From Butyrivibrio sp. MC2013 (GTDB taxonomy: Bacteria > Bacillota > Clostridia > Lachnospirales > Lachnospiraceae), in assembly GCF_000424585.1 (NCBI RefSeq), contig NZ_AUKE01000007.1, positions 62,001 to 126,000 of the forward strand: a stretch of 64,000 bases of DNA, read 5' to 3'. The position numbers and the translations under genes are program-made. Shown here piece by piece: positions 45,853 to 52,496 of the stretch. A model generated the notes under the pieces. The model was not told the origin of the DNA and ran no database searches. It saw nothing but the letters and a program-made list of their open reading frames with translations. Numbering within the stretch: position 1 is the stretch's first letter; each line of letters starts with the position of its first letter.

Positions 45853-46641
45853 TCAGATCACACCATAATCCCTTGCACATTTCATAAGACCATTCTCCAC
45901 ACCACTAAAGAAGATGTCATATGAAGCAGCCTTACTGCAGTCCATCCAGAGATTATGAGAAGGCTCCGAGTCGATAAGCTCAGTATCCTTACCAAGCTTT
46001 AGAAGATAATCCTTTGTAATATCATAGAAAGATCTGTCAGTCTCACTGCCATAATTATAAGCGCCGCCGGGAAGAAGGGTAGTCTTTAAGATATTGGACG
46101 CCACTTCCTTTAGATAAGTCACACCTCTGTAGTCCTTGGAGCTAAAGTAAAGAGGTCCTTTAGAATTTAAGAGGAGCATAAAGTAGTTGCTCCTAGCCTC
46201 ATAATAATCATACATCCACTCTGCTCTTAGCATTACAGCATCAGGAGATATATCAAGGACCCGCTCTTCCATTTCTATTTTTTCTCTGGCATAAAGATTG
46301 GCAGCCTTTACCTCATCTTCTTTATAAGGCCCGGGCTCGTCCATACCGCTATATACCTGGTCAGAGCTAAAGCACACCAGCTTCCTCTTGCCCGCCGCCT
46401 TTGCCAGATACACAGGTATCTGCACATTTGCATAATAGGACTCATCAGGGTGAGCCTCGCAGGTCCCTATATCAGACATAGCTGCTGTATGGATGATGAC
46501 ATCAGCGCCGCTCTCTTCTACTATGCGCCTGATATCCTCTTCGCTCTTTCCCCTTAGGGACGGGCATGCTATGACCCCTGGAAGTTCAGCAATCTTATGC
46601 CCTACAAAGCCACTTGCACCAGTTAGTAAAATCATCTCCAT
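45853..46641 (-). CDS. RmlD-like SDR sugar-nucleotide reductase
   Basis: A 262-residue extended short-chain dehydrogenase similar to dTDP-4-dehydrorhamnose reductase. The NAD(P)-binding motif is TGASGFVGHKIA, followed by DVIIHTAAMSDIGTCE. The usual YxxxK is YAREKIE, and the upstream catalytic Ser region is FSSDQVYSG. The rest of a rhamnose pathway (RmlA, B, C) is not nearby, so it may act on another substrate. Two start codons (46641 and 46635) are possible. Its upstream region is packed with hairpin repeats. Confidence 0.82.
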   Translation of the reverse strand: MEMILLTGASGFVGHKIAELPGVIACPSLRGKSEEDIRRIVEESGADVIIHTAAMSDIGTCEAHPDESYYANVQIPVYLAKAAGKRKLVCFSSDQVYSGMDEPGPYKEDEVKAANLYAREKIEMEERVLDISPDAVMLRAEWMYDYYEARSNYFMLLLNSKGPLYFSSKDYRGVTYLKEVASNILKTTLLPGGAYNYGSETDRSFYDITKDYLLKLGKDTELIDSEPSHNLWMDCSKAASYDIFFSGVENGLMKCARDYGVI

Positions 46642-46658
46642 GCCCCCCTATTAATCTA

Positions 46659-46689
46659 TACATTCTTGGATAAATAATCCAAGAATGTA
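46659..46689. repeat. 31-nt palindrome, copy 1
   Basis: TACATTCTTGGA and its reverse complement, with a 7-nt loop. A related 31-nt element (28 of 31 identical) lies at 62971-63001. Both copies lie next to a copy of the 62-nt repeat. Confidence 0.75.
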
Positions 46690-46690
46690 T

Positions 46691-46737
46691 GCAAATAGGC
46701 CATTTATAAGCAGCTAAAGCTGCTGGGCCTATTTGCC
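46691..46737. repeat. Hairpin GCAAATAGGCC/GGCCTATTTGC
   Basis: An 11-bp stem enclosing a smaller CAGC/GCTG hairpin, set between the 31-nt palindrome and the second 62-nt repeat. Confidence 0.7.
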
Positions 46738-46795
46738 AGATTCATGTTCTCACGAAACACGCAGTAAATGCGTGTTTCTGAAGGTACGTCTAATA
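46734..46795. repeat. 62-nt intergenic hairpin repeat, copy 2
   Basis: Identical over 62 nt to 19753-19814, in the same orientation. The two flanks diverge immediately outside this length, which defines the element's ends. Confidence 0.85.
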
Positions 46796-46800
46796 ACATA

Positions 46801-46878
46801 TGCACTTCTATGCCGTCTGTTATAAGGATATAACTCGGCATGCCCAGAAATGCATGGATGCATTTCTATGCCGTCTGT
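46801..46878. repeat. Duplicated DUF3737 gene tail and hairpin
   Basis: TGCACTTCTATGCCGTCTGT at 46801-46820 recurs with one change at 46859-46878, where it encodes the last codons of the DUF3737 gene. A hairpin AGAAATGCA/TGCATTTCT (46846-46867, loop TGGA) overlaps that gene's stop codon and covaries with the one at 36338-36359. Confidence 0.7.
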
Positions 46879-47702
46879 ACCATTCCCTTAGCCTCAGGAT
46901 CATCCATTATCAGCTCGCCCACAGAAGGAACTGTGATTTTGCCGCTTCTGGGATTCTTTATACTGATCATAGGGCTGTTGATCTCGGCATATACATCAGA
47001 TTTTTCAAAAGCAAGATCAGCTTCTAACATCTCGCAATTTATAAGCTTTAGATTCTTGCAATAGCACAGAGGCTGAGTGCCTATGATCTTGCAGTTCTCG
47101 AAAGTTACATTCTCGCAGTACCATGCCAGATATTCACCCTTGATCACAGAGTTTTTGACCAGGACATTTTTGGCATGCCAGAAGGAATCCTTGGTATCAA
47201 AATTACAATTGTCAAATACGGAATCCTCTATATACTGAAAAGAATATTTACCCTTGAGCTTTACATTATCAAATTTGAGATCAGTAGATCTCATCATAAA
47301 ATACTCGCTGACTGCAGATGAATCCTTCATACTGATATCATCCACAGACCATCCAAACTCAGGAGAGATGATATCACAATCCTCGATCCTGATATCAGAG
47401 CACTCTCTAAGAGCCTTGATACCATGGAGCTTGCTGCCTGTGATCACAGCATCTTCTGTGTACCAGAGGGCTGCTCTGCAGTTCTCAGTCATCTCGCAGG
47501 ATTCGATGCTCAGTCCCTTATCATGCCAGAAAGGGTATCTAAGGTTAAAAAAGGAGTCAGCAACCTCTATATTCCTGCCTTCCTTAAAGGCGCTTTCGCC
47601 ATCTGCAGGGCCGTCAAAGCGGCAGTTTTCTACGCGAACATCCTCGCATCCGTAGAGTGCGCGCTCCTCATCAAAGCTTTTATTTTGAATTATATCTTTC
47701 AT
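46866..47702 (-). CDS. DUF3737 beta-helix protein
   Basis: A 278-residue protein of the DUF3737 family. The sequence is a regular series of short strands (FENCKI, DSFFNLRYPFWHDKG, ALWYTEDAVI, YSFQYIEDSVFDNCNF) typical of a right-handed parallel beta-helix. Related proteins are annotated as hydrolase-like or pectate-lyase-like, but no activity is established. There is no signal peptide, so it is probably cytoplasmic. It is monocistronic. Confidence 0.88.
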   Translation of the reverse strand: MKDIIQNKSFDEERALYGCEDVRVENCRFDGPADGESAFKEGRNIEVADSFFNLRYPFWHDKGLSIESCEMTENCRAALWYTEDAVITGSKLHGIKALRECSDIRIEDCDIISPEFGWSVDDISMKDSSAVSEYFMMRSTDLKFDNVKLKGKYSFQYIEDSVFDNCNFDTKDSFWHAKNVLVKNSVIKGEYLAWYCENVTFENCKIIGTQPLCYCKNLKLINCEMLEADLAFEKSDVYAEINSPMISIKNPRSGKITVPSVGELIMDDPEAKGMVQTA

Positions 47703-47860
47703 ATCTTACCTCCAATTCTCTCTCATTCTACCACCTTTTACGCAAAAAATGCCTCTTGGAGATATTAAAAGATTGTAAAATTATATATCGCGTTATTTAT
47801 TTGCACGCAATACAAAGATGATTCCTTGCTATATCCGGAAGTTTTCCTAAAGAGCTCTTA

Positions 47861-48859
47861 TCACTCATTAATCTCAAGACTGTCAATGACGTAGCGTATA
47901 TCATCGGTGATGACCTTATCATTGACATACATATGGAGCATCACACAGATGCCTTCATCTGCAGGAGCAAAAGCAAATTCCGCTCTGTAATTATTATACT
48001 TTGCCACATAATGATCCAGCTTCAGTCCTGACCTGTTTACACTTTTTTCCGTAGGATATCCCCACTTGGTGGGATTCAGTATAGCAAAGTCCTCTTCGGG
48101 ACAGATATTTGTGATAATAGCCTTCTCAATATCCTTCCTGTCTGTCTTATCATTATTCACTTCCAAAAATACATTGTTATCAAAATAGAAAATGATTAAG
48201 AGATCTGCTGCATCCGAAGAAACCCTGTCTCTGATACTATAAATCTTACCGCAGTCTGCTGCCTCTATCATTTGATTAAAGTATCCCTTTTCCACGTCTG
48301 ATACCAGCTCCAGATCCTTCCAGGAAGCAGGGATTATATAGCTTACTATGCCATCAGCCAGGGTGACCTTCAGGCCATCATTGTCATCATAGGATCTTCC
48401 GTTATATATATATCGGTCCTTTGTAAGACTATTATCTCCCTTCGAAATATGATCCACTTCCAATAGGAGCTTATCAGGCTTTTTCTTATCTATCTGCAGT
48501 CTTCCGTAGGCTGTCACATTTACAGGCGCTGTCAGCTTTTCTATTTCACTTTTATCGCTTATCTTTAGCTCTATGCTGGCAGAAGAAGAGACCAAGGTTG
48601 CAGTCTTATTATTCTTGCCAATCTCAGTGATCTGCCCGCTTAGCACTATGGCATCATCATCATATTCATCATAAGCCCTGCTGATATCTGCAGACATGTC
48701 AGCGGCTATATCTTCTATGTCAGCAGCATAATACACAGGATATTCCTCCAGATCCAGCTTTGGCGGATTCTTATGAAAGCCTGCTGCCGTAGTCATAAAA
48801 AGGGCCATCATAAGAAGAGCTATTAGTTTTATTTCTTTCATTTTTCTATTTTTAGTCAT
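47861..48859 (-). CDS. Exported protein with OB-fold-like segment, end of the ExbB/D operon
   Basis: A 332-residue protein I do not recognise as a whole. A signal peptide or N-terminal anchor (about residues 8-28) leads into an extracellular region. Residues about 65-130 (AIVLSGQITEIGKNNKTATL, then VNVTAYGRL) resemble tRNA_anti-like OB-fold domains of exported proteins. The second half (170-332) is alpha/beta and carries WGYPTEKSVN and a C-terminal IRYVIDSLEI. The ATG at 48859 follows GAAGGTG. It is the last gene of the six-gene operon and lies outside the membrane, where it could be driven by or coupled to the ExbB/D motor. Confidence 0.65.
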   Translation of the reverse strand: MTKNRKMKEIKLIALLMMALFMTTAAGFHKNPPKLDLEEYPVYYAADIEDIAADMSADISRAYDEYDDDAIVLSGQITEIGKNNKTATLVSSSASIELKISDKSEIEKLTAPVNVTAYGRLQIDKKKPDKLLLEVDHISKGDNSLTKDRYIYNGRSYDDNDGLKVTLADGIVSYIIPASWKDLELVSDVEKGYFNQMIEAADCGKIYSIRDRVSSDAADLLIIFYFDNNVFLEVNNDKTDRKDIEKAIITNICPEEDFAILNPTKWGYPTEKSVNRSGLKLDHYVAKYNNYRAEFAFAPADEGICVMLHMYVNDKVITDDIRYVIDSLEINE

Positions 48860-48905
48860 CCATGCAGCACCTTCAATGATCAACATAAGTTTATAGTTTG
48901 TCTGT

Positions 48906-49409
48906 TTAATTACGAATATCAGAGTCAGCTGATCTCTTCTCTCTTATCCTGATCTTCTTGTCATTTAGAGATCTCATGATCATGCTGTATATCTGATAAT
49001 CCGCATAATCGTCTTCTAATATTACGCTCTGGCTTCCATCATATATAGCGCCAAAACGGGGTTCAAAATCTCCCTCAGAAACCACTCTGCCGTTTATCCT
49101 GATCTCCTTTGCCCTTATGCTGATAGTCAGTTCCTTATCATGGGGATCAGGCTTTATCTGAAGATTATTGTCAGTCACGTCCTGACTACTGTCATCTTCA
49201 CTTCCCTCATCAGTATCATCAATTGGTGCAGGGATCCTGTCAGCATCGAATTTCTCAGCGCCGCCCAGTATACTGCCCAGATTTACAAGGCGGTTATCCT
49301 TTTCATCCACGCTCCTTAGCTTTATTTCAAACCAGTCTGCAGCTACCAGGAGAGACCAGCAGGCGATCATGGATATTAATAATATTATTATTTTTCTTAT
49401 CTTTATCAT
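48906..49409 (-). CDS. ExbD-like accessory protein, single helix
   Basis: A 167-residue protein with one N-terminal membrane helix (about 6-24) and an extracellular domain. Residues about 90-150 follow the ExbD/TolR periplasmic pattern: LTISIRAKEIRINGRVV, then a short helix, SVILEDDYADYQIYSMIMRSLND. The N-terminal helix lacks the LTPLLDV motif, so the essential proton-carrying Asp is missing; only the Asp in AADWFEIK lies at the helix end. A highly acidic linker (50-80) precedes the domain. The start is ATG 49409 (AGGTG upstream) rather than GTG 49418. It is the third ExbD-like gene of the operon. Confidence 0.6.
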   Translation of the reverse strand: MIKIRKIIILLISMIACWSLLVAADWFEIKLRSVDEKDNRLVNLGSILGGAEKFDADRIPAPIDDTDEGSEDDSSQDVTDNNLQIKPDPHDKELTISIRAKEIRINGRVVSEGDFEPRFGAIYDGSQSVILEDDYADYQIYSMIMRSLNDKKIRIREKRSADSDIRN

Positions 49410-49495
49410 GAATAACACCTATCAGACATAATAGTCATTGCCAGATATCTGAGAGATCTTAGGCCACCTTTACTCTTTTGCTATGTCACATATAC

Positions 49496-50008
49496 TTATG
49501 GCTGCCTGATCTCTTCTATTTCACTCCTGTCAGCACCTGCTTCTTCCAGCATTTCCATAAGAGCTGAGTAGGTCTCTTCCAGGGCATAATCATCGATCAC
49601 TCTTATCTTATTCCCGCGGGACAGGGCTTTAAATATCATATCCTTTATATCACTGATATCGCTATAGCTGCTCCCATTTATTTCTATCCTGTCCAGATCA
49701 ACAGTTATTTGTAATATATCACTCTTCTCCCCGCCACCCTCATCTTCAGACATATCTTTCTGCACAATATGCTCTATGCTATCTTTTATTTTGCCATAGT
49801 CTGTATCCAGGTCTCCAAGGCCATTTATATAGATATTTTTCACAAGGCATCTGACAACAAATAGAATCAAAGCTGCTATGATAAATAGCATTATAAATGC
49901 ACTTCTTGCAGTTATGTTTTTATGCAACCGGTTATTTTTTGGTATGAAGATCATAAAAAACAAAATCAAGATGATCAGTATTATGATAGCTAAAAGATTG
50001 TAATTCAT
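49496..50008 (-). CDS. ExbD-like accessory protein, two helices
   Basis: A 170-residue protein with two membrane helices (about 4-22 and 35-55) and a C-terminal domain matching ExbD/TolR (LQITVDLDRIEINGSSYSD, then GNKIRVIDDYALEETYSALMEMLEEAG). Neither helix contains the conserved ExbD Asp. The linker is acidic and Gly-rich (SEDEGGGEK). It lies 38 bp after the canonical exbD-like gene. I infer a pseudo-ExbD subunit that may cap or regulate the motor. Confidence 0.65.
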   Translation of the reverse strand: MNYNLLAIIILIILILFFMIFIPKNNRLHKNITARSAFIMLFIIAALILFVVRCLVKNIYINGLGDLDTDYGKIKDSIEHIVQKDMSEDEGGGEKSDILQITVDLDRIEINGSSYSDISDIKDMIFKALSRGNKIRVIDDYALEETYSALMEMLEEAGADRSEIEEIRQP

Positions 50009-50046
50009 TTTCCAATTCCCTGCCGAAGCATTTTAGAAGATCATTA

Positions 50047-50562
50047 TCACTTATCTGTTCTAAAAATATTGTTATACTTTTCATGAAGTTTTGACAGATA
50101 TTCATCCAATTTCTGATAATCCCTGTATAGTATCTGATCCTTATCAAGGACTATCAGCACCGGTTTATCCTTCCATTCAGCAACAAATGTGTCGAGCTCT
50201 TCTTCTACACGCTTAAATGCTTCATCCTCTTTTTCAGGAATGATCACAATATCTTCTATTTCGGTCTCATTATTTCTGATCAGCTTAAAGTGTCTGATCC
50301 TTGGATTATCCGAATCATAAGACGCAGATAATGTTACATAGGATATGATGTCTTCCTCATTTTCCATAGCAGAGAGCTGATCTTTCACGGCAATGTTTTC
50401 AGCCACGCAAGCATCCAGCTCTTTTCGCATATCGGCTGTCTCAGCCTTGCTCTCTTTTGTCAGAAGGGTCTGATTGCACATGACCACCATCAGGATTATA
50501 AATATCACGTCCAAAAGGGGAGTCAGATCCAGATCTCCACCTCGTCTACCTATTTTTCTCAT
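50047..50562 (-). CDS. exbD: ExbD/TolR-family proton-channel subunit
   Basis: A 171-residue protein with the hallmark LDLTPLLDVIFIILMVVM at its N-terminus; the Asp in LLDV is the conserved proton-relay residue of ExbD/TolR. After the helix comes a coiled-coil-like segment (38-65) and an extended extracellular domain ending with PVLIVLDKDQILYRDYQKLDEYLSKL, again the ExbD fold. The start is ATG 50562 with AAGG properly spaced; an ATG at 50568 overlaps that site. With the ExbB protein upstream it should form a proton-driven motor. No TonB gene is present. Confidence 0.85.
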   Translation of the reverse strand: MRKIGRRGGDLDLTPLLDVIFIILMVVMCNQTLLTKESKAETADMRKELDACVAENIAVKDQLSAMENEEDIISYVTLSASYDSDNPRIRHFKLIRNNETEIEDIVIIPEKEDEAFKRVEEELDTFVAEWKDKPVLIVLDKDQILYRDYQKLDEYLSKLHEKYNNIFRTDK

Positions 50563-50578
50563 AATCATCCTTTATCTA

Positions 50579-51148
50579 TTAATCTTTGATCAGATTATTC
50601 AGATCGATGGCATTGTTAAAGAGTCTGTCTATTTCTTCAAAGTGAATTTCTATTTCATTTACTGATCTTTCAGGAGAAGAATATACATAGATCTTAAGAA
50701 TAAGTGATGCTACAAGGCCTACAAGCGTGGAGCTCAGAGCCATAGAAAGAGATGCATATAAATGAGTAAAACTTTCTTCTGCGCCGCTGACCGCAAGGCC
50801 TGATATAAGTCCCCATACTGTTCCCAAAAGCCCCGCCATTGGAAGAACTGAAATGAGATTAGACCATCTTATAAATTCCACGAGCTGCTCATTAAATCTC
50901 CTTCTGATTGGCTCAAACTTGTCTCTGCTGATCCTGGTCTCAGACTGCCTGCTAAGATCTCCTTTTGCATCCAGCCTAATCTCGCTACTGGTACTATTGT
51001 ACGCTTTCTCGCTGTCCTTACTAATAGATTTCAATTCCTTGTTAACCTTTTTCAGCTTGTTAAAGATCACGATTGCTCCCATGATCATCAGCGCGTCGAT
51101 TATTATTTCAATAAGACTCAGCTGTTTTATGAATGTTATAATAATCAT
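50579..51148 (-). CDS. exbB: ExbB/TolQ/MotA-family proton-channel subunit
   Basis: A 189-residue protein with three membrane helices: about 10-30, 97-120 and 131-157. The conserved channel motifs are present: LPMAGLLGTVWGLISG with Thr110 and ALSSTLVGLVASLI with Thr141. The loop between helices 1 and 2 is cytoplasmic and charged. AGGAGATAG supports the ATG. ExbB normally acts with ExbD to energise outer-membrane transport, but this host appears to lack an outer membrane, so the motor must drive something else. It follows the AIM24 gene by 15 bp. Confidence 0.87.
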   Translation of the reverse strand: MIIITFIKQLSLIEIIIDALMIMGAIVIFNKLKKVNKELKSISKDSEKAYNSTSSEIRLDAKGDLSRQSETRISRDKFEPIRRRFNEQLVEFIRWSNLISVLPMAGLLGTVWGLISGLAVSGAEESFTHLYASLSMALSSTLVGLVASLILKIYVYSSPERSVNEIEIHFEEIDRLFNNAIDLNNLIKD

Positions 51149-51163
51149 CTCTCTATCTCCTCA

Positions 51164-51961
51164 TCATTTATTATTATTGGGACTGGGAATTGCTTTATTA
51201 GATAATACAGGTGCCACCAGGACAGTGCCGCTTCCCCTGTATACATTGACAAGGCCCTCTCCTGCTGCCACAGAACCCACAAAGGTAGCCGTGGTCCTCT
51301 CAACGGTAAATTTCAGATCTCCGCTCCAGGCTATGGCCATATTTCCATCTATCTTCACAGTGTCATCATCCAGCCTGATCTCTATAAGCTCACTCCTTGG
51401 AACAGGGCATTCAAGAGCCACCAGTCCCTCTCCAGTAAGCTTTGTGTTGATCAGACCTTCTCCTCCCAGGACTGCCGATGACACATTGCTCCTGGCACTG
51501 AGTCTGATATCCACACTGTCCTCACAGGCCAGGAACATACCGTCCTCTATTACCATTTCGCCGCCCCAGTCAGCCAGATCTTCTATGAGAATATATCTGA
51601 AGCTAGGCTCTAGTACCAGTATGCCTTTACCTGTATACCTGGGTTTGATCGTAGATTCTCCCGTAACCCTGGCGCTGACAAATTTTCTGACCAGGTCCCC
51701 CGCTCCCGCTATATCAGTCTCAGCCTTCAGATCTCCTATCATCAGCTGCATGCGCCCCTTTTGAGCTATCACACCTTTATCATAATCAATATTCGCTGTC
51801 AGCTGCCTTTTTCTCACATCCATCAGAGATTCAAAATAGGCTTTCTGAGCTCTGTCTGATTCCACGGACAGATCTTTCTCATATTCAACTACAGAGAATA
51901 TACCCTTTTGGACAGTGACTTTTTTGGCCTCTGTCGTTTCAAAAAGATTGGTTGTGATCAT
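51164..51961 (-). CDS. AIM24 family protein
   Basis: A 265-residue protein of the AIM24/TsuA-type beta-sandwich family. The C-terminal half has the family's strongest motif run: GEGLINTKLTGEGLVALE, IDGNMAIAWSGDL and GEGLVNVYRGSGTVLVAP. AIM24 domains are widespread in bacteria with unclear function; the mitochondrial member helps organise membrane complexes. The start at ATG 51961 follows GGGGG. It is the first gene of the operon with ExbB and three ExbD-like proteins, which suggests a scaffolding role for the motor. Confidence 0.85.
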   Translation of the reverse strand: MITTNLFETTEAKKVTVQKGIFSVVEYEKDLSVESDRAQKAYFESLMDVRKRQLTANIDYDKGVIAQKGRMQLMIGDLKAETDIAGAGDLVRKFVSARVTGESTIKPRYTGKGILVLEPSFRYILIEDLADWGGEMVIEDGMFLACEDSVDIRLSARSNVSSAVLGGEGLINTKLTGEGLVALECPVPRSELIEIRLDDDTVKIDGNMAIAWSGDLKFTVERTTATFVGSVAAGEGLVNVYRGSGTVLVAPVLSNKAIPSPNNNK

Positions 51962-52022
51962 ATATCCCCCATCAATCACAGATTTTATATATTCTTGGAT
52001 AAAATATCCTTCTTCCTGCGAC

Positions 52023-52496
52023 TTATACGATATCAGCCACCACGGCTCCCGATACCTTCATGAGCTCATCCGGTGCCAGCTCGATCTGACATCCTACTTT
52101 TCCCGCGCTTACAAATACCTTCTCATAGGAAGGAGCCGTTTCATGTATAAATGTCTTAAACTGCTTCTTCATACCTATGGGTGAACAGCCGCCGTGTACA
52201 TATCCGGTCAGTGGCAGCAACTCCTTTTGCTTTATCATACTCACCGATTTTTCGCCTGCTGCCTTTGCCGCCTTCTTCAGATCCAGCTCTGCTTCCACCG
52301 GTACCACAAATACATAATAGCTTCCGCTCTTACCCTGAGTCACCAGGGTCTTAAAGACCTTCTCTGTATCTTCGCCAAGGATCCCGGCTATTTCCGCTCC
52401 GGAAAGAGTAGGATCCGCTTCATAGGAATGACTCTCATATGCTATCTTCTTGCCATCCAGCACACGCATTACATTGGTTTTATCTTCTTTTTTCAT
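52023..52496 (-). CDS. ybaK: Cys-tRNA(Pro)/aminoacyl-tRNA deacylase YbaK
   Basis: A 157-residue YbaK/EbsC protein that hydrolyses mischarged Cys-tRNA(Pro). Motifs are VFKTLVTQG, VPVEAELDLKKAAKA, the catalytic Lys region and YVHGGCSPIGMKKQF. Length matches the family. Its start codon overlaps the recD2 stop (TTATGA), so the two genes are translationally coupled. Confidence 0.94.
   Translation of the reverse strand: MKKEDKTNVMRVLDGKKIAYESHSYEADPTLSGAEIAGILGEDTEKVFKTLVTQGKSGSYYVFVVPVEAELDLKKAAKAAGEKSVSMIKQKELLPLTGYVHGGCSPIGMKKQFKTFIHETAPSYEKVFVSAGKVGCQIELAPDELMKVSGAVVADIV

Noticed and set aside
45721-45924. Plus-strand frame of 67 residues before the RmlD-like gene
   Set aside because: It spans a terminator hairpin, runs into the opposite gene and has no ribosome site.
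47861-51961. Possible Zorya-type defence system
   Set aside because: The ExbB/ExbD pair resembles ZorA/ZorB only at the channel level. No ZorC, helicase ZorD or nuclease ZorE is adjacent, and the neighbours are exported or ExbD-like.
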